Source of the DNA: G965250275 sp965250275
GTDB taxonomy: Bacteria > Pseudomonadota > Alphaproteobacteria > Rhodobacterales > Rhodobacteraceae
Direction of reading: 5' to 3'
Length of the DNA: 64,000 bases
NCBI GenBank assembly: GCA_965250275.1
Contig: OZ252297.1
Location: 4,030,001-4,094,000, forward strand
This document shows positions 52,116-60,646 of this stretch, piece by piece. Under the pieces are notes generated by a model. The model did not search any database. It saw only the letters and a program-made list of their open reading frames with translations, and was not told the origin of the DNA. Positions within the stretch are counted from its first letter, which is position 1. Every line of letters starts with the position of its first letter. The position numbers and the translations under genes were made by a program.

Positions 52116-53309
52116 TTACCCTCCGGCCATCATGGTCTTGGCAATGATGCCGCGCTGGATCTCGTTCGACCCGCCGAAAATCGACAGCTTGCGGTTGTTG
52201 AAGTACTGGCCCGCCGTGGCGCCCGCCCAATCCGGCCCGATGGGATCGTTGTCCCCCTCGACAGCCTCTGACGCAAACGGCATCGCATAGGGGCCAGCAA
52301 CCCGGCGTGCCAGATCGTTGATCTCCTGCCGTATGATTGTGCCTTTGACCTTTAACATCGACGCCTCAACGCCCGGCGCATCGCCGGCAGCCGCTTTCGA
52401 AATGATCCGCAAATTGGTGGTCGCCATCGCCATCAGGTCGATTTCAACCTTGGCAAGGCGGGCTGCAAAGTGCGGGTTGGCCAGAAGCGGTTGCCCGCCC
52501 TGCTGTTCCGCCTTGGCCATACGTTTCACGGCGGCGATGCCCGCCTGTGACGACCCGACGAGCGCAATGTTGGTGCGTTCATGCGTGAGCAAATACTTGG
52601 CGTAGGTCCACCCTTTGTTTTCCTCGCCCACCAGATTTTCCACCGGCACTTTGACATCTGTGAACCAGATCTCATTCACCTCATGTGTGCCGTCGAGCAG
52701 GATGATTGGGCGCACTTCGATGCCCGGCGTGTTCATATCAATGAGCAGAAAAGAGATGCCCTCCTGCTGCTTGGCTTCGGGGTCAGTGCGTACCAGGCAG
52801 AAAATCCAATTCGCAAACTGGCCCAGCGTGGTCCAGGTCTTTTGCCCATTGACGATGTAGTGATCACCTTCGCGCACGGCCTTGGTCTTCAAAGACGCGA
52901 GATCCGAGCCGGCGCCCGGTTCGGAGTAACCCTGACACCACCAATGCTCACCCGACAGGATCTTGGGCAGATAGTAGTCCTGCTGCTCTTTCGACCCGAA
53001 TTTCTGCAAAACGGGACCCAGCATCGTCAGTCCAAAAGGCACGATCCGAGGCGCGTTGGCCGCATTGAGCTCTTCGTCGAAGATATGGCGCTGAACGGCG
53101 TTCCATTCTGCCCCACCGAATTCTTTGGGCCAGTTCGGGGCGAGCCAGCCTTGCTCGTTCAGAATAGCGTGCCAGTGATCGTGGGCGTCTTTGCCCAGTT
53201 CCTGACCCAACGCCATTTTCTCGGCGTATTCCTTGGGAAGTTTTTCATCCAGAAACGCGCGCACCTCTTCACGGAAGGCGTTCTCTTCATCGGTATAGCT
53301 GAGGTCCAT
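52116..53309 (-). CDS. acyl-CoA dehydrogenase, pimeloyl-CoA dehydrogenase large-subunit type
   Basis: The 397-residue protein begins MDLSYTDEENAFREEVRAFL, has CQGYSEPGAGSDLASLKTKA and GDHYIVNGQKTWTTLGQFA for flavin and substrate, and ends FGGSNEIQRGIIAKTMM. It is the PimC-like subunit. The ATG at 53309 has AAGGAG in front. An earlier in-frame start at 53372 would overlap the thiolase gene and has no signal. Confidence 0.9.
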   Translation of the reverse strand: MDLSYTDEENAFREEVRAFLDEKLPKEYAEKMALGQELGKDAHDHWHAILNEQGWLAPNWPKEFGGAEWNAVQRHIFDEELNAANAPRIVPFGLTMLGPVLQKFGSKEQQDYYLPKILSGEHWWCQGYSEPGAGSDLASLKTKAVREGDHYIVNGQKTWTTLGQFANWIFCLVRTDPEAKQQEGISFLLIDMNTPGIEVRPIILLDGTHEVNEIWFTDVKVPVENLVGEENKGWTYAKYLLTHERTNIALVGSSQAGIAAVKRMAKAEQQGGQPLLANPHFAARLAKVEIDLMAMATTNLRIISKAAAGDAPGVEASMLKVKGTIIRQEINDLARRVAGPYAMPFASEAVEGDNDPIGPDWAGATAGQYFNNRKLSIFGGSNEIQRGIIAKTMMAGG

Positions 53310-53320
53310 AGGTCGTCTCC

Positions 53321-54499
53321 TTAGCTGAAAATTTCGAACAGGCCGGCCGCACCCATGCCGCCGCCGATGCACATGGTCACAACGCCGAGCTTCGCGCCGC
53401 GCCGCTTGCCCTCATACATCAGGTGGCCAGTCATGCGAGCACCGGTCATTCCAAAGGGATGGCCGATCGCGATGGATCCGCCGTTCACATTGTACTTTTC
53501 CGGGTCGATCCCCAGACGGTCACGACAATAGAGCGCCTGGCTGGCGAAGGCCTCGTTGAGTTCCCAAAGGTCGATGTCCTCAACCTTCAGACCGTGTCGC
53601 TCCAAAAGACGCGGAACGGCAAACACAGGACCGATCCCCATCTCATCCGGCTCGCACCCCGCAACGGCAAACCCTTTGAAGGCGCCTAGAGCCTCAATGC
53701 CCTTTTGTTCCGCTTCCTTGCTGTCCATCAGGACAACGGCCGCCGCGCCGTCGCTCAGCTGACTGGCGTTCCCAGCGGTGATGTATTGATCGGGGCCTCG
53801 CACCGGTTCCAGAGCAGACAGCCCCTCCATAGTTGTTTGCGGCCGGTTGCATTCGTCGCGGTCAACGACCACGTCTTTATGGCTGATCTCACCGGTTTCC
53901 TTATTCTGCACCGCCATCGTGGTGTTCATGGGAATAATCTCGCCCTCGAACTTCCCGGCCTGCTGAGCAGCTGCAATGCGCTGCTGGCTGCGCAGCCCAT
54001 ATTCGTCCTGCGCCTCACGGCTGATGCCGTAACGGTCTGCAACGATATCTGCGGTTTCGATCATTGCCATGTAAATCGCGGGCTTGTGCTCTTCGATCCA
54101 GGACTCTTTGACGGTTTTGGCCTCCGGCTGGACGAGGCTGATGCTCTCAACGCCGCCGGCGACCATCGGGCCTGCGCCTTCAGTCGTGATCGCATTCGCT
54201 GCCAGCGCGACGGTCTGCAGACCAGACGAACAAAACCGGTTGACCGTCATTCCCGATGCGGAAATCGGCAAACCAGCACGCATGCTGATCTGACGCGCTA
54301 TGTTTTGACCCGTGGCTCCTTCCGGGAAACCGCACCCGATCACACAGTCCTCAACGCTGGCAGGGTCGATGCCCGCCTGAGACACAGCGGCTTTGACCGC
54401 ATGCCCGCCCATCGTTGCGCCATGGGTCTGATTGAATGATCCCCGAAAAGACTTGGCCAGCCCGGTCCGGGCCGCAGAGACTATGACAGCCTGTTTCAT
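53321..54499 (-). CDS. acetyl-CoA C-acyltransferase (thiolase)
   Basis: The 392-residue thiolase has the acyl-carrying cysteine in NRFCSSGLQTVALAANAI (about Cys88), GGSIAIGHPFGMTGAR with the catalytic His, and CIGGGMGAAGLFE with the second Cys. It cleaves 3-ketoacyl-CoA to acetyl-CoA. Its ATG shares a base with the stop of the upstream fused dehydrogenase (TGATG), so they are coupled. PimB counterpart. Confidence 0.94.
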   Translation of the reverse strand: MKQAVIVSAARTGLAKSFRGSFNQTHGATMGGHAVKAAVSQAGIDPASVEDCVIGCGFPEGATGQNIARQISMRAGLPISASGMTVNRFCSSGLQTVALAANAITTEGAGPMVAGGVESISLVQPEAKTVKESWIEEHKPAIYMAMIETADIVADRYGISREAQDEYGLRSQQRIAAAQQAGKFEGEIIPMNTTMAVQNKETGEISHKDVVVDRDECNRPQTTMEGLSALEPVRGPDQYITAGNASQLSDGAAAVVLMDSKEAEQKGIEALGAFKGFAVAGCEPDEMGIGPVFAVPRLLERHGLKVEDIDLWELNEAFASQALYCRDRLGIDPEKYNVNGGSIAIGHPFGMTGARMTGHLMYEGKRRGAKLGVVTMCIGGGMGAAGLFEIFS

Positions 54500-56592
54500 C
54501 ACGCAGCATCCTTGTTCAAATCATCAAAACTCCGGCCTTCTGCCACAAGCTTCTCCAGCAATGGCGCTGGTTGCCAGAAATGCGGGTCTTCTTCCGCCCA
54601 TTTCTTGATGTCCGCCAGCAGCCCATCCAACCCTTGCAGATCCGCCCATTTCAGCGGGCCGCCATGATACCGCGGGAATCCGTAACCGAAGAGCAACGTC
54701 ATATCGACGTCCAGCGGGCGTCGTGCGATCCCTTCTCCGACCACCTTGGCAGACTCGTTGACCATCGCGGCCATATAGCGACGCACGATTTCTTCATCAG
54801 AGAAATCGCGTGGCGTGATGCCCTTCTCGGCCCGCTCCGCCTCGATCAATGGCATCACGTCCGGGTTTGGCACGCGCGCTTTGGCGCCCGCCGCATAGTC
54901 GTAATACCCTTTGCCGGTCTTTTGTCCAAAGTGACCGTCCTCGCACAGCTTGTCGGGATACGTGCTGTCGCGTGCCCCGGGCTCCAGTCCTTCGGCCCGC
55001 TTACGCTTGCGCACGGCCCAGCCGATGTCGAGCCCTGCCAAATCCGCCACAGCAAAGGGCCCCATGGCAAACCCAAAGGCTTCGAGCGCCTTGTCAATCT
55101 GATAGGGTGAGGCGCCGTCAAGGATCATGTGATCTGCAACCGTGCGATAGGTGCTCAGAATGCGGTTGCCGATGAACCCATCGCAGACTCCGGCACGAAC
55201 GCTGATCTTGCCCATCTTCTTGCCCAGTGCAAATCCAGTGGCGACGACGTCCGGCGCAGTCTTGTCCGCGACAACGATCTCCAGAAGTTTCATGACGTGA
55301 GCGGGTGAGAAGAAGTGCAGTCCCAGCACATCTTCCGGTCGAGAGGTGACAGCGGCAATCTCATCGACGTTCAGATAAGAGGTGTTGGTGGCGAGCACTG
55401 CGCCCGGTTTGCAGACCGTGTCCAGTTGCGCAAACACCTTTTTCTTGACGTCCATCTCTTCAAAGACGGCTTCGATCACCAGATCCGCGTCCTTCAGATC
55501 TTCATAGGACGTGGTCGGGCGAAGCGCCTTCTCCAGAATATGCGCATGCTGGTCCGCACTGATTTTGCCCCGCTTAAGCGCACCCGCCAAGTTGCCCTCG
55601 ATCCGGCCGCGCGCGGCTTCGGCGGCGTCGCCCGACATCTCGAGGAGCGTGACATCCAGACCGGCAAGCAAGGCCGACGTTGCAATGCCCGCCCCCATTG
55701 TGCCGCCGCCAATCACACCGATGGAATTTAGCGCCCGAGGCTCCACCCCCTTCAACTCTGGAAGCTTGCCGACTGCGCGCTCCGAGAAGAACGCATGGAT
55801 CAATCCCGCTCGCTGATCTGTGTTCATCAGTTCTGCAAACAGCTCGCGTTCGCGTTTCATACCCTCTGCAAAGGGCAATTCGGCGGCTGCCTGAACGCCG
55901 CGCATCGCAATGGCCGGGCTGAGCTGGCCGCGCCCCCGCGCCAAAATCGCGTCATAGGCGGCGTCAAAATCCAAGGGCTCGGGGTTGGGCATATCGCTGA
56001 CCGCCCGACGCGGCGCGCCGGAGTCTATCAGCTCGCGTGCGTAGGCCAACCCGATGTCGCGCGGCGCGCCATCTTCAATCCGATCAATGATTCCCAGTTC
56101 CAGCGCTTCCTTTGCGCCGATCTGACGACCGGTCGTGATCACTTCAATTGCCTTCTCGCAGCCGATCAGCCTTGGCAACCGCTGGGTGCCGCCGGCCCCA
56201 GGCATCACACCAATCAGGACCTCCGGCAGGCCCATGCGAGCCTTGGGAACGGCGATGCGGTAATGCGATGAAAGGGCCACTTCGAGGCCACCGCCAAGGG
56301 CTGTGCCGTGCATCGATGACACCACAAGCAAAGGTGACTCTTCGATCCGCTGGCAAACATCGGGCAACATCGTTCCCCGCGGCGGTTTGCCAAATTCACG
56401 GATATCGGCCCCCGCAAAGTAGGTGGCGCCTTCGCCGTAGATCAGAACCGCTTTTGCGCCGTCGGCTTCGGCGCGGGCGATTCCCTGCATCAGCCCTTCT
56501 CGTACGTCGAACCCCAGTGCATTTACTGGCGGATTCTGCGCACTCAAAATGGCGATATCGCCCTGCAATTCATAGCCAACGGCGTCGCTCAT
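54499..56592 (-). CDS. fused enoyl-CoA hydratase / 3-hydroxyacyl-CoA dehydrogenase
   Basis: The 697-residue protein joins a crotonase domain (about 1-190, with ALGGGLEVALSSHYRIAVP and GLPEVLIGVMPGAGGTQRLP) to an NAD-binding dehydrogenase (IGVIGGGTMGAGIATSALL, near 305) and C-terminal domain. It catalyses hydration and oxidation in beta-oxidation, like FadJ or PimF. It is the first gene of the operon; GGGGGAG precedes its ATG at 56592. The 200 bases upstream hold no other gene. Confidence 0.94.
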   Translation of the reverse strand: MSDAVGYELQGDIAILSAQNPPVNALGFDVREGLMQGIARAEADGAKAVLIYGEGATYFAGADIREFGKPPRGTMLPDVCQRIEESPLLVVSSMHGTALGGGLEVALSSHYRIAVPKARMGLPEVLIGVMPGAGGTQRLPRLIGCEKAIEVITTGRQIGAKEALELGIIDRIEDGAPRDIGLAYARELIDSGAPRRAVSDMPNPEPLDFDAAYDAILARGRGQLSPAIAMRGVQAAAELPFAEGMKRERELFAELMNTDQRAGLIHAFFSERAVGKLPELKGVEPRALNSIGVIGGGTMGAGIATSALLAGLDVTLLEMSGDAAEAARGRIEGNLAGALKRGKISADQHAHILEKALRPTTSYEDLKDADLVIEAVFEEMDVKKKVFAQLDTVCKPGAVLATNTSYLNVDEIAAVTSRPEDVLGLHFFSPAHVMKLLEIVVADKTAPDVVATGFALGKKMGKISVRAGVCDGFIGNRILSTYRTVADHMILDGASPYQIDKALEAFGFAMGPFAVADLAGLDIGWAVRKRKRAEGLEPGARDSTYPDKLCEDGHFGQKTGKGYYDYAAGAKARVPNPDVMPLIEAERAEKGITPRDFSDEEIVRRYMAAMVNESAKVVGEGIARRPLDVDMTLLFGYGFPRYHGGPLKWADLQGLDGLLADIKKWAEEDPHFWQPAPLLEKLVAEGRSFDDLNKDAA

Positions 56593-56793
56593 GAGCTTTA
56601 CTCCCCCAGTTTGCCCTCGGTCCGCTTCGGACCGCTCCACGTGCTAGATAGCCACAGGCAAACCGCGGGCGCAAATCCTGTGCAGGCGAGACGCCGTTAA
56701 ACCTTACGTCACGGCCGCGTTCCGACTGGCGGAACTGGATTTCACAATGCACTTATCCCGGGCACACTGCCCCGCGACCCTATCAGCATCGGA

Positions 56794-58146
56794 TCAAACC
56801 GACGATAAACCCGCGGCAAGCGCATCCAGAATCACCTGCGCGTCCGCTTCGGTCAGAACAAGTGGCGGGGAAAGGATGATGTTGGGACCCGACACCCTGA
56901 CCATCGCGCCAGCCTGATACGTGGCCTCCTGGATCGCACCAATGGTCTGCTTGTCAATCGGCGCTTTGGTTGCCCGGTCGCCAACCAGTTCCATTGCTGT
57001 CATAAGTCCGTGGCCACCCCGAACGTCACCGACCATCTCGAACTCAGCCTTGAGCGACAGCAGACCATCATACAACTGCGTCCCACGCGCCGCGGCGTTC
57101 TCAGGCACATTCAGGCGCAAGGTCTCGCTCAAACACGCAAGCGCGGCAGCCGCACCAACGGGATGGCCGGAATAGGTATACCCATGCCCAATGGCACCGC
57201 GCCCGCTGGTGTCGGATTCAAACACTTCGGCCATCGCTTCTGAAATCATAGCAGCGCCGAATGGAAAGTAGCCGTTCGTGATCGCCTTGGCGGTGCACAT
57301 CATGTCCGGTTGCACACCCCAATGCCGCGAACCTGTCCAGCTTCCGGTGCGCCCGAACGCCGTGATCACTTCATCCGCAATCAGCAAAATGCCGTTTCGG
57401 CTGCAAATCTCTCGAACACCTGGCATGAAACTTTCGTGCGGTGGGATCACACCTCCAGCGCCCAGAATTGGCTCCATGATAAAGGCTGCGATCGAACCTG
57501 CGCCTTGAAAGGCGATCTCATCCTCCAGCGCGGCCAGACAAAGCTGCGACAAGCGCTCGGGGTCGGCCTCATCAAACGGGTTGCGATAGGTATAAGGTGC
57601 CGGAATGTGGTGGCAGCCCGCCAGCAGCGGTTCGTAGGCAGACCGGAAATTGGCGTTGCCATTCACCGACGCGCCGCCGAAATGGGTGCCGTGGTACCCT
57701 TTCTTGAGGCTTAGGAACTTGGTGCGTCCCGCCTCGCCGCGAATCTTGTGGTACTGCCGCGCCAGCCGCAGCGCCGTTTCCACGCTGTCCGATCCACCAG
57801 AGGTGAAAAAGGCCCGGCTGAGCCCGTCGGGCGCAAAGAACTGGCGCAGTTCCTCAGCAAGCTGAATGACGGCATCATTCGATGCGCCGCGAAAGATCGA
57901 ATAATAGGGCAACTGTTCCAACTGTGCCGCGATGGCGTCTTTGATCGGCTGACAAGAGAACCCAAGGTTCACGTTCCAAAGGCCACCGACACCATCAACC
58001 ACTTCATGGCCATCGACATCCGTGATGCCTACACCTTGGGCGCCTGTCACAATCGTCGGCGGATTGGCGAGGCTGTCGGCCGGGTGCGCCATCGGGTGCC
58101 AGACCGAACGGGCATTGTGCTCTTTCAGGAAATTCGAGTCTTTCAT
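56794..58146 (-). CDS. class III omega-aminotransferase
   Basis: The 450-residue PLP enzyme has FTSGGSDSVETALRLARQYH, ILLIADEVITAFGRTG with the PLP Asp, and CTAKAITNGYFPFG with the PLP lysine (near 285). It moves an amino group from an omega-amino compound to an oxoacid such as pyruvate. Its neighbour is an IclR regulator, and beyond it an aldehyde dehydrogenase that could process the aldehyde product. Substrate not told by sequence. Confidence 0.92.
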   Translation of the reverse strand: MKDSNFLKEHNARSVWHPMAHPADSLANPPTIVTGAQGVGITDVDGHEVVDGVGGLWNVNLGFSCQPIKDAIAAQLEQLPYYSIFRGASNDAVIQLAEELRQFFAPDGLSRAFFTSGGSDSVETALRLARQYHKIRGEAGRTKFLSLKKGYHGTHFGGASVNGNANFRSAYEPLLAGCHHIPAPYTYRNPFDEADPERLSQLCLAALEDEIAFQGAGSIAAFIMEPILGAGGVIPPHESFMPGVREICSRNGILLIADEVITAFGRTGSWTGSRHWGVQPDMMCTAKAITNGYFPFGAAMISEAMAEVFESDTSGRGAIGHGYTYSGHPVGAAAALACLSETLRLNVPENAAARGTQLYDGLLSLKAEFEMVGDVRGGHGLMTAMELVGDRATKAPIDKQTIGAIQEATYQAGAMVRVSGPNIILSPPLVLTEADAQVILDALAAGLSSV

Positions 58147-58186
58147 GGGTCGGCTCCTCTGTCGGGGCGTTAAACATCCAGGCGGG

Positions 58187-58966
58187 TCATGCCGCCGCGT
58201 CTATCGGATAGGTTTCGGGGGCAAAGCCGCCCGTGCGTGCGGTCAGTTCGGCCGCACTGGCCTTTACATGCGCGCGGATCAGGTCGCGTCGCTCTGGCGT
58301 TACGCGCGATTCCGGTGCCGCCACGGCGACCGCACCGATGGGCCGGGAATCAGGTCCAAATACGGGCGCGGCGTTGGAATGCACATCCACCTCGAAGCCA
58401 CCTATGGACTCCGCCAGTCCGGTGAGCCGCACCTCTTCCAGTGCGGCGCGAATCTGATCCGGGTCCGTCATGGTTCGGCCCGTCAGCGCCGGAAGCGGGG
58501 CACCGAGGATTTCGTCGACAAACGTGTCTTCTGCATAAGCCAGAACCGCCAGTCCGGAACTTGTCGCGTGAAAGGCGAGGACTTCTGCGTCGTCCATTGT
58601 CACTTTGGTGGCGTGGGCGGGGCTGTACGTGTAAGCCAAAGCATCCAGCCGCGTGCCCTGAACAATCGACATATGGGCCGTTTCACCGGTCGCCTCGCAC
58701 AAGGTTTGCAGGACATCGCGCGAGACAGATAGCAGCGGAACACTTGATTCCCGTAAAGCCGCCAACCGCAAAACTGCACTGCCGATCCGGTAAACGCGAT
58801 GTTGACCGGTCTGCTCGACGAATCCCTGTGCCTGCAGTTCGGTGAGCAACCGATACACCGTTGCCTTGTTCAGTCCCGAAAGACGCGCCATGTCGCTCAG
58901 GCCGATTTCGGCCTGCGAATGATTGAAAAACTCCAACAAAGACAATGCTTTGGTGACGGTTCCCAT
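58187..58966 (-). CDS. IclR-family transcriptional regulator
   Basis: The 259-residue protein has the N-terminal winged helix (VTKALSLLEFFNH, LSDMARLSGLNKATVYRLL) and a C-terminal GAF-like IclR effector domain (FEVDVHSNAAPVFGPD). It is divergent from tctC across 156 bases that include a GGTTCA-N5-TGAACC dyad, and precedes the aminotransferase by 40 bases. It probably controls both directions. Confidence 0.93.
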   Translation of the reverse strand: MGTVTKALSLLEFFNHSQAEIGLSDMARLSGLNKATVYRLLTELQAQGFVEQTGQHRVYRIGSAVLRLAALRESSVPLLSVSRDVLQTLCEATGETAHMSIVQGTRLDALAYTYSPAHATKVTMDDAEVLAFHATSSGLAVLAYAEDTFVDEILGAPLPALTGRTMTDPDQIRAALEEVRLTGLAESIGGFEVDVHSNAAPVFGPDSRPIGAVAVAAPESRVTPERRDLIRAHVKASAAELTARTGGFAPETYPIDAAA

Positions 58967-59085
58967 CGATTTCTTCGGCGCCTCCCTGCGGCAGGACCAG
59001 CGGGCTCTAGCAGATTTGTGGAACCCTTGTGCAGGTTTTTATTGACGGATTGTGCAGGGGTCTGTCAATCTATTTTAAAACCGAT

Positions 59086-59102
59086 GGTTCAAATAATGAA
59101 CC
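59086..59102. promoter_or_regulatory. inverted repeat in the IclR/tctC gap
   Basis: GGTTCA (59086-59091), AATAA, TGAACC (59097-59102) is a perfect 6-base dyad 21 bases before the tctC start. A second pair, ATTGAC (59041-59046) and GTCAAT (59064-59069), lies upstream. The first is a good candidate for the IclR operator. Binding is inferred from position only. Confidence 0.5.
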
Positions 59103-59122
59103 GATACAACATGGAGACATAA

Positions 59123-60061
59123 ATGAAACCGTCATCCCTCATCGCCGGTGCCCTGGGCGCAGCCATGCTCACAGCAGGTGCTGCTCTGGCCGAATACCCA
59201 GAAAAGCCCGTGAACTTCATCGTGCCCTGGCCTCCCGGTGATCTGGAGGACGTTCTGACACGGATGATCGCGGAGGATTTCCAAACCAAGTACGGCGTCC
59301 CCGCCGCGGTTGTGAACAAGCCAGGAGGTGGTGGTGGCCCCTTCCCCGGTGCGATTGAAGTGGCGAATGCGCCAGCCGATGGATACACCATCGGGTCCTT
59401 CGTCATCGGTGTGCCGGTTGTTGGTCACCAGATCGATATCGCTCCGCTGACACCGGAAAAGTTTGACCCGCTTGGGATTTTCCTCACCTACCCCTTTGTC
59501 ATCGCGACCAGTGGCGACGCCCCATATTCCAGCGTCGAAGAACTGGCTGCCTACGCCAAGGAAAACGATGTGGCCTTGGGACACTTTGGTGATGTGCTGA
59601 CACCTACTCAGGTTACTAAGGCACTTGCGGTGAACGCGGGCTTCAACTGGGGCAGCGACGCTGCGTTTGATGCACTGGATTGCAACACTTTGGCCTCTGG
59701 TGACGCAGACGTCATCAACACCACGCTTCAGTTGATCTTGCCTTGCCTGAACGATGTGAAGGTTCTTGTCTCTATCACGGACGAGCGCATTCCACTTGTG
59801 CCTGACGCACCGACCATCGGCGAGCTGGATGAAAGCCTGAACATCGCGCTGTGGAACGGTCTCTTTGTCACCAAGGAGACACCGCAGGATGTACGCGACA
59901 AAATCATTGCAGTGGCCAGTGAAACGGTAATGAGCGAACGTGCGCAAAATGTTGCCAAGGAAACTGGCGCTCTGGTCTATTGGCAGCCCGCGGACGAGAG
60001 CGCGGCACGGATCGCCAACGATATTCAGACCGTGGATCGCATCGGTCAGTTGCTGCAATAA
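59123..60061 (+). CDS. tctC: TTT-family substrate-binding protein TctC
   Basis: The 312-residue periplasmic protein has a signal peptide (SSLIAGALGAAMLTAGAALA) and the TctC/Bug pattern EYPEKPVNFIVPWPPGD, then PADGYTIG. It binds an organic acid for uptake by TctAB. GGAG precedes its ATG. The ligand is unknown; the neighbouring aldehyde dehydrogenase and aminotransferase suggest an amino or aldehydic acid. Confidence 0.9.
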   Translation: MKPSSLIAGALGAAMLTAGAALAEYPEKPVNFIVPWPPGDLEDVLTRMIAEDFQTKYGVPAAVVNKPGGGGGPFPGAIEVANAPADGYTIGSFVIGVPVVGHQIDIAPLTPEKFDPLGIFLTYPFVIATSGDAPYSSVEELAAYAKENDVALGHFGDVLTPTQVTKALAVNAGFNWGSDAAFDALDCNTLASGDADVINTTLQLILPCLNDVKVLVSITDERIPLVPDAPTIGELDESLNIALWNGLFVTKETPQDVRDKIIAVASETVMSERAQNVAKETGALVYWQPADESAARIANDIQTVDRIGQLLQ

Positions 60062-60115
60062 TCGCTGAACCGGGGACCGCGCCTGACGCGGTCCTCTTTG
60101 CCCGGATCAACCCCC

Positions 60116-60646
60116 ATGCCCACTGAACGTGAACGTCGCTTTGTCGGACCCCGGCGCGGCCAGCTTTACTTCGCGCTGGCCTTTGTCGCCATGTCATTGG
60201 GACTGTTGGCGCTGATTGGCGACCAAACCCGCTGGACCGAGAACACACGCCTTTTCGCTCAGCCAAGGTTTTGGCCCGCAATCGGATTGCTGGGCATGGC
60301 CATCTTGGGCGGCATTCACCTGATCCGGCTGCCATGGCGGCGTTTCACACCCTTTGACCGACGCGAAGCGTTCAAATGGGCAACAGCTCTCGAGTTCGCA
60401 CTCTGGTTCATGGGGTACGTATTGCTCGTCCCGATCATCGGTTACCTGCCCGTGACCATTGTGTTTGTCCCCGCTCTCGCATGGCGCATGGGATACCGCA
60501 GCCGGCAAATGATGGCGATCAGTGTGGTTTTCGCTGTCTTTGTGGTCGTCTTGTTCAAATCCGTTCTGGCCGTGAAGATCCCCGGCGCTCAAGTTTATGA
60601 GTACTTGCCTGACGGCATGCGCAGCTTCTTCATTCTGAATTTCTGA
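60116..60646 (+). CDS. tctB: TTT-family small membrane subunit TctB
   Basis: The 176-residue protein has four predicted helices (for example LYFALAFVAMSLGLLALIG and TALEFALWFMGYVLLVPII), as TctB does. The ATG at 60116 is preferred over a TTG at 60098. Its stop overlaps the tctA start (TGATG). Confidence 0.88.
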   Translation: MPTERERRFVGPRRGQLYFALAFVAMSLGLLALIGDQTRWTENTRLFAQPRFWPAIGLLGMAILGGIHLIRLPWRRFTPFDRREAFKWATALEFALWFMGYVLLVPIIGYLPVTIVFVPALAWRMGYRSRQMMAISVVFAVFVVVLFKSVLAVKIPGAQVYEYLPDGMRSFFILNF

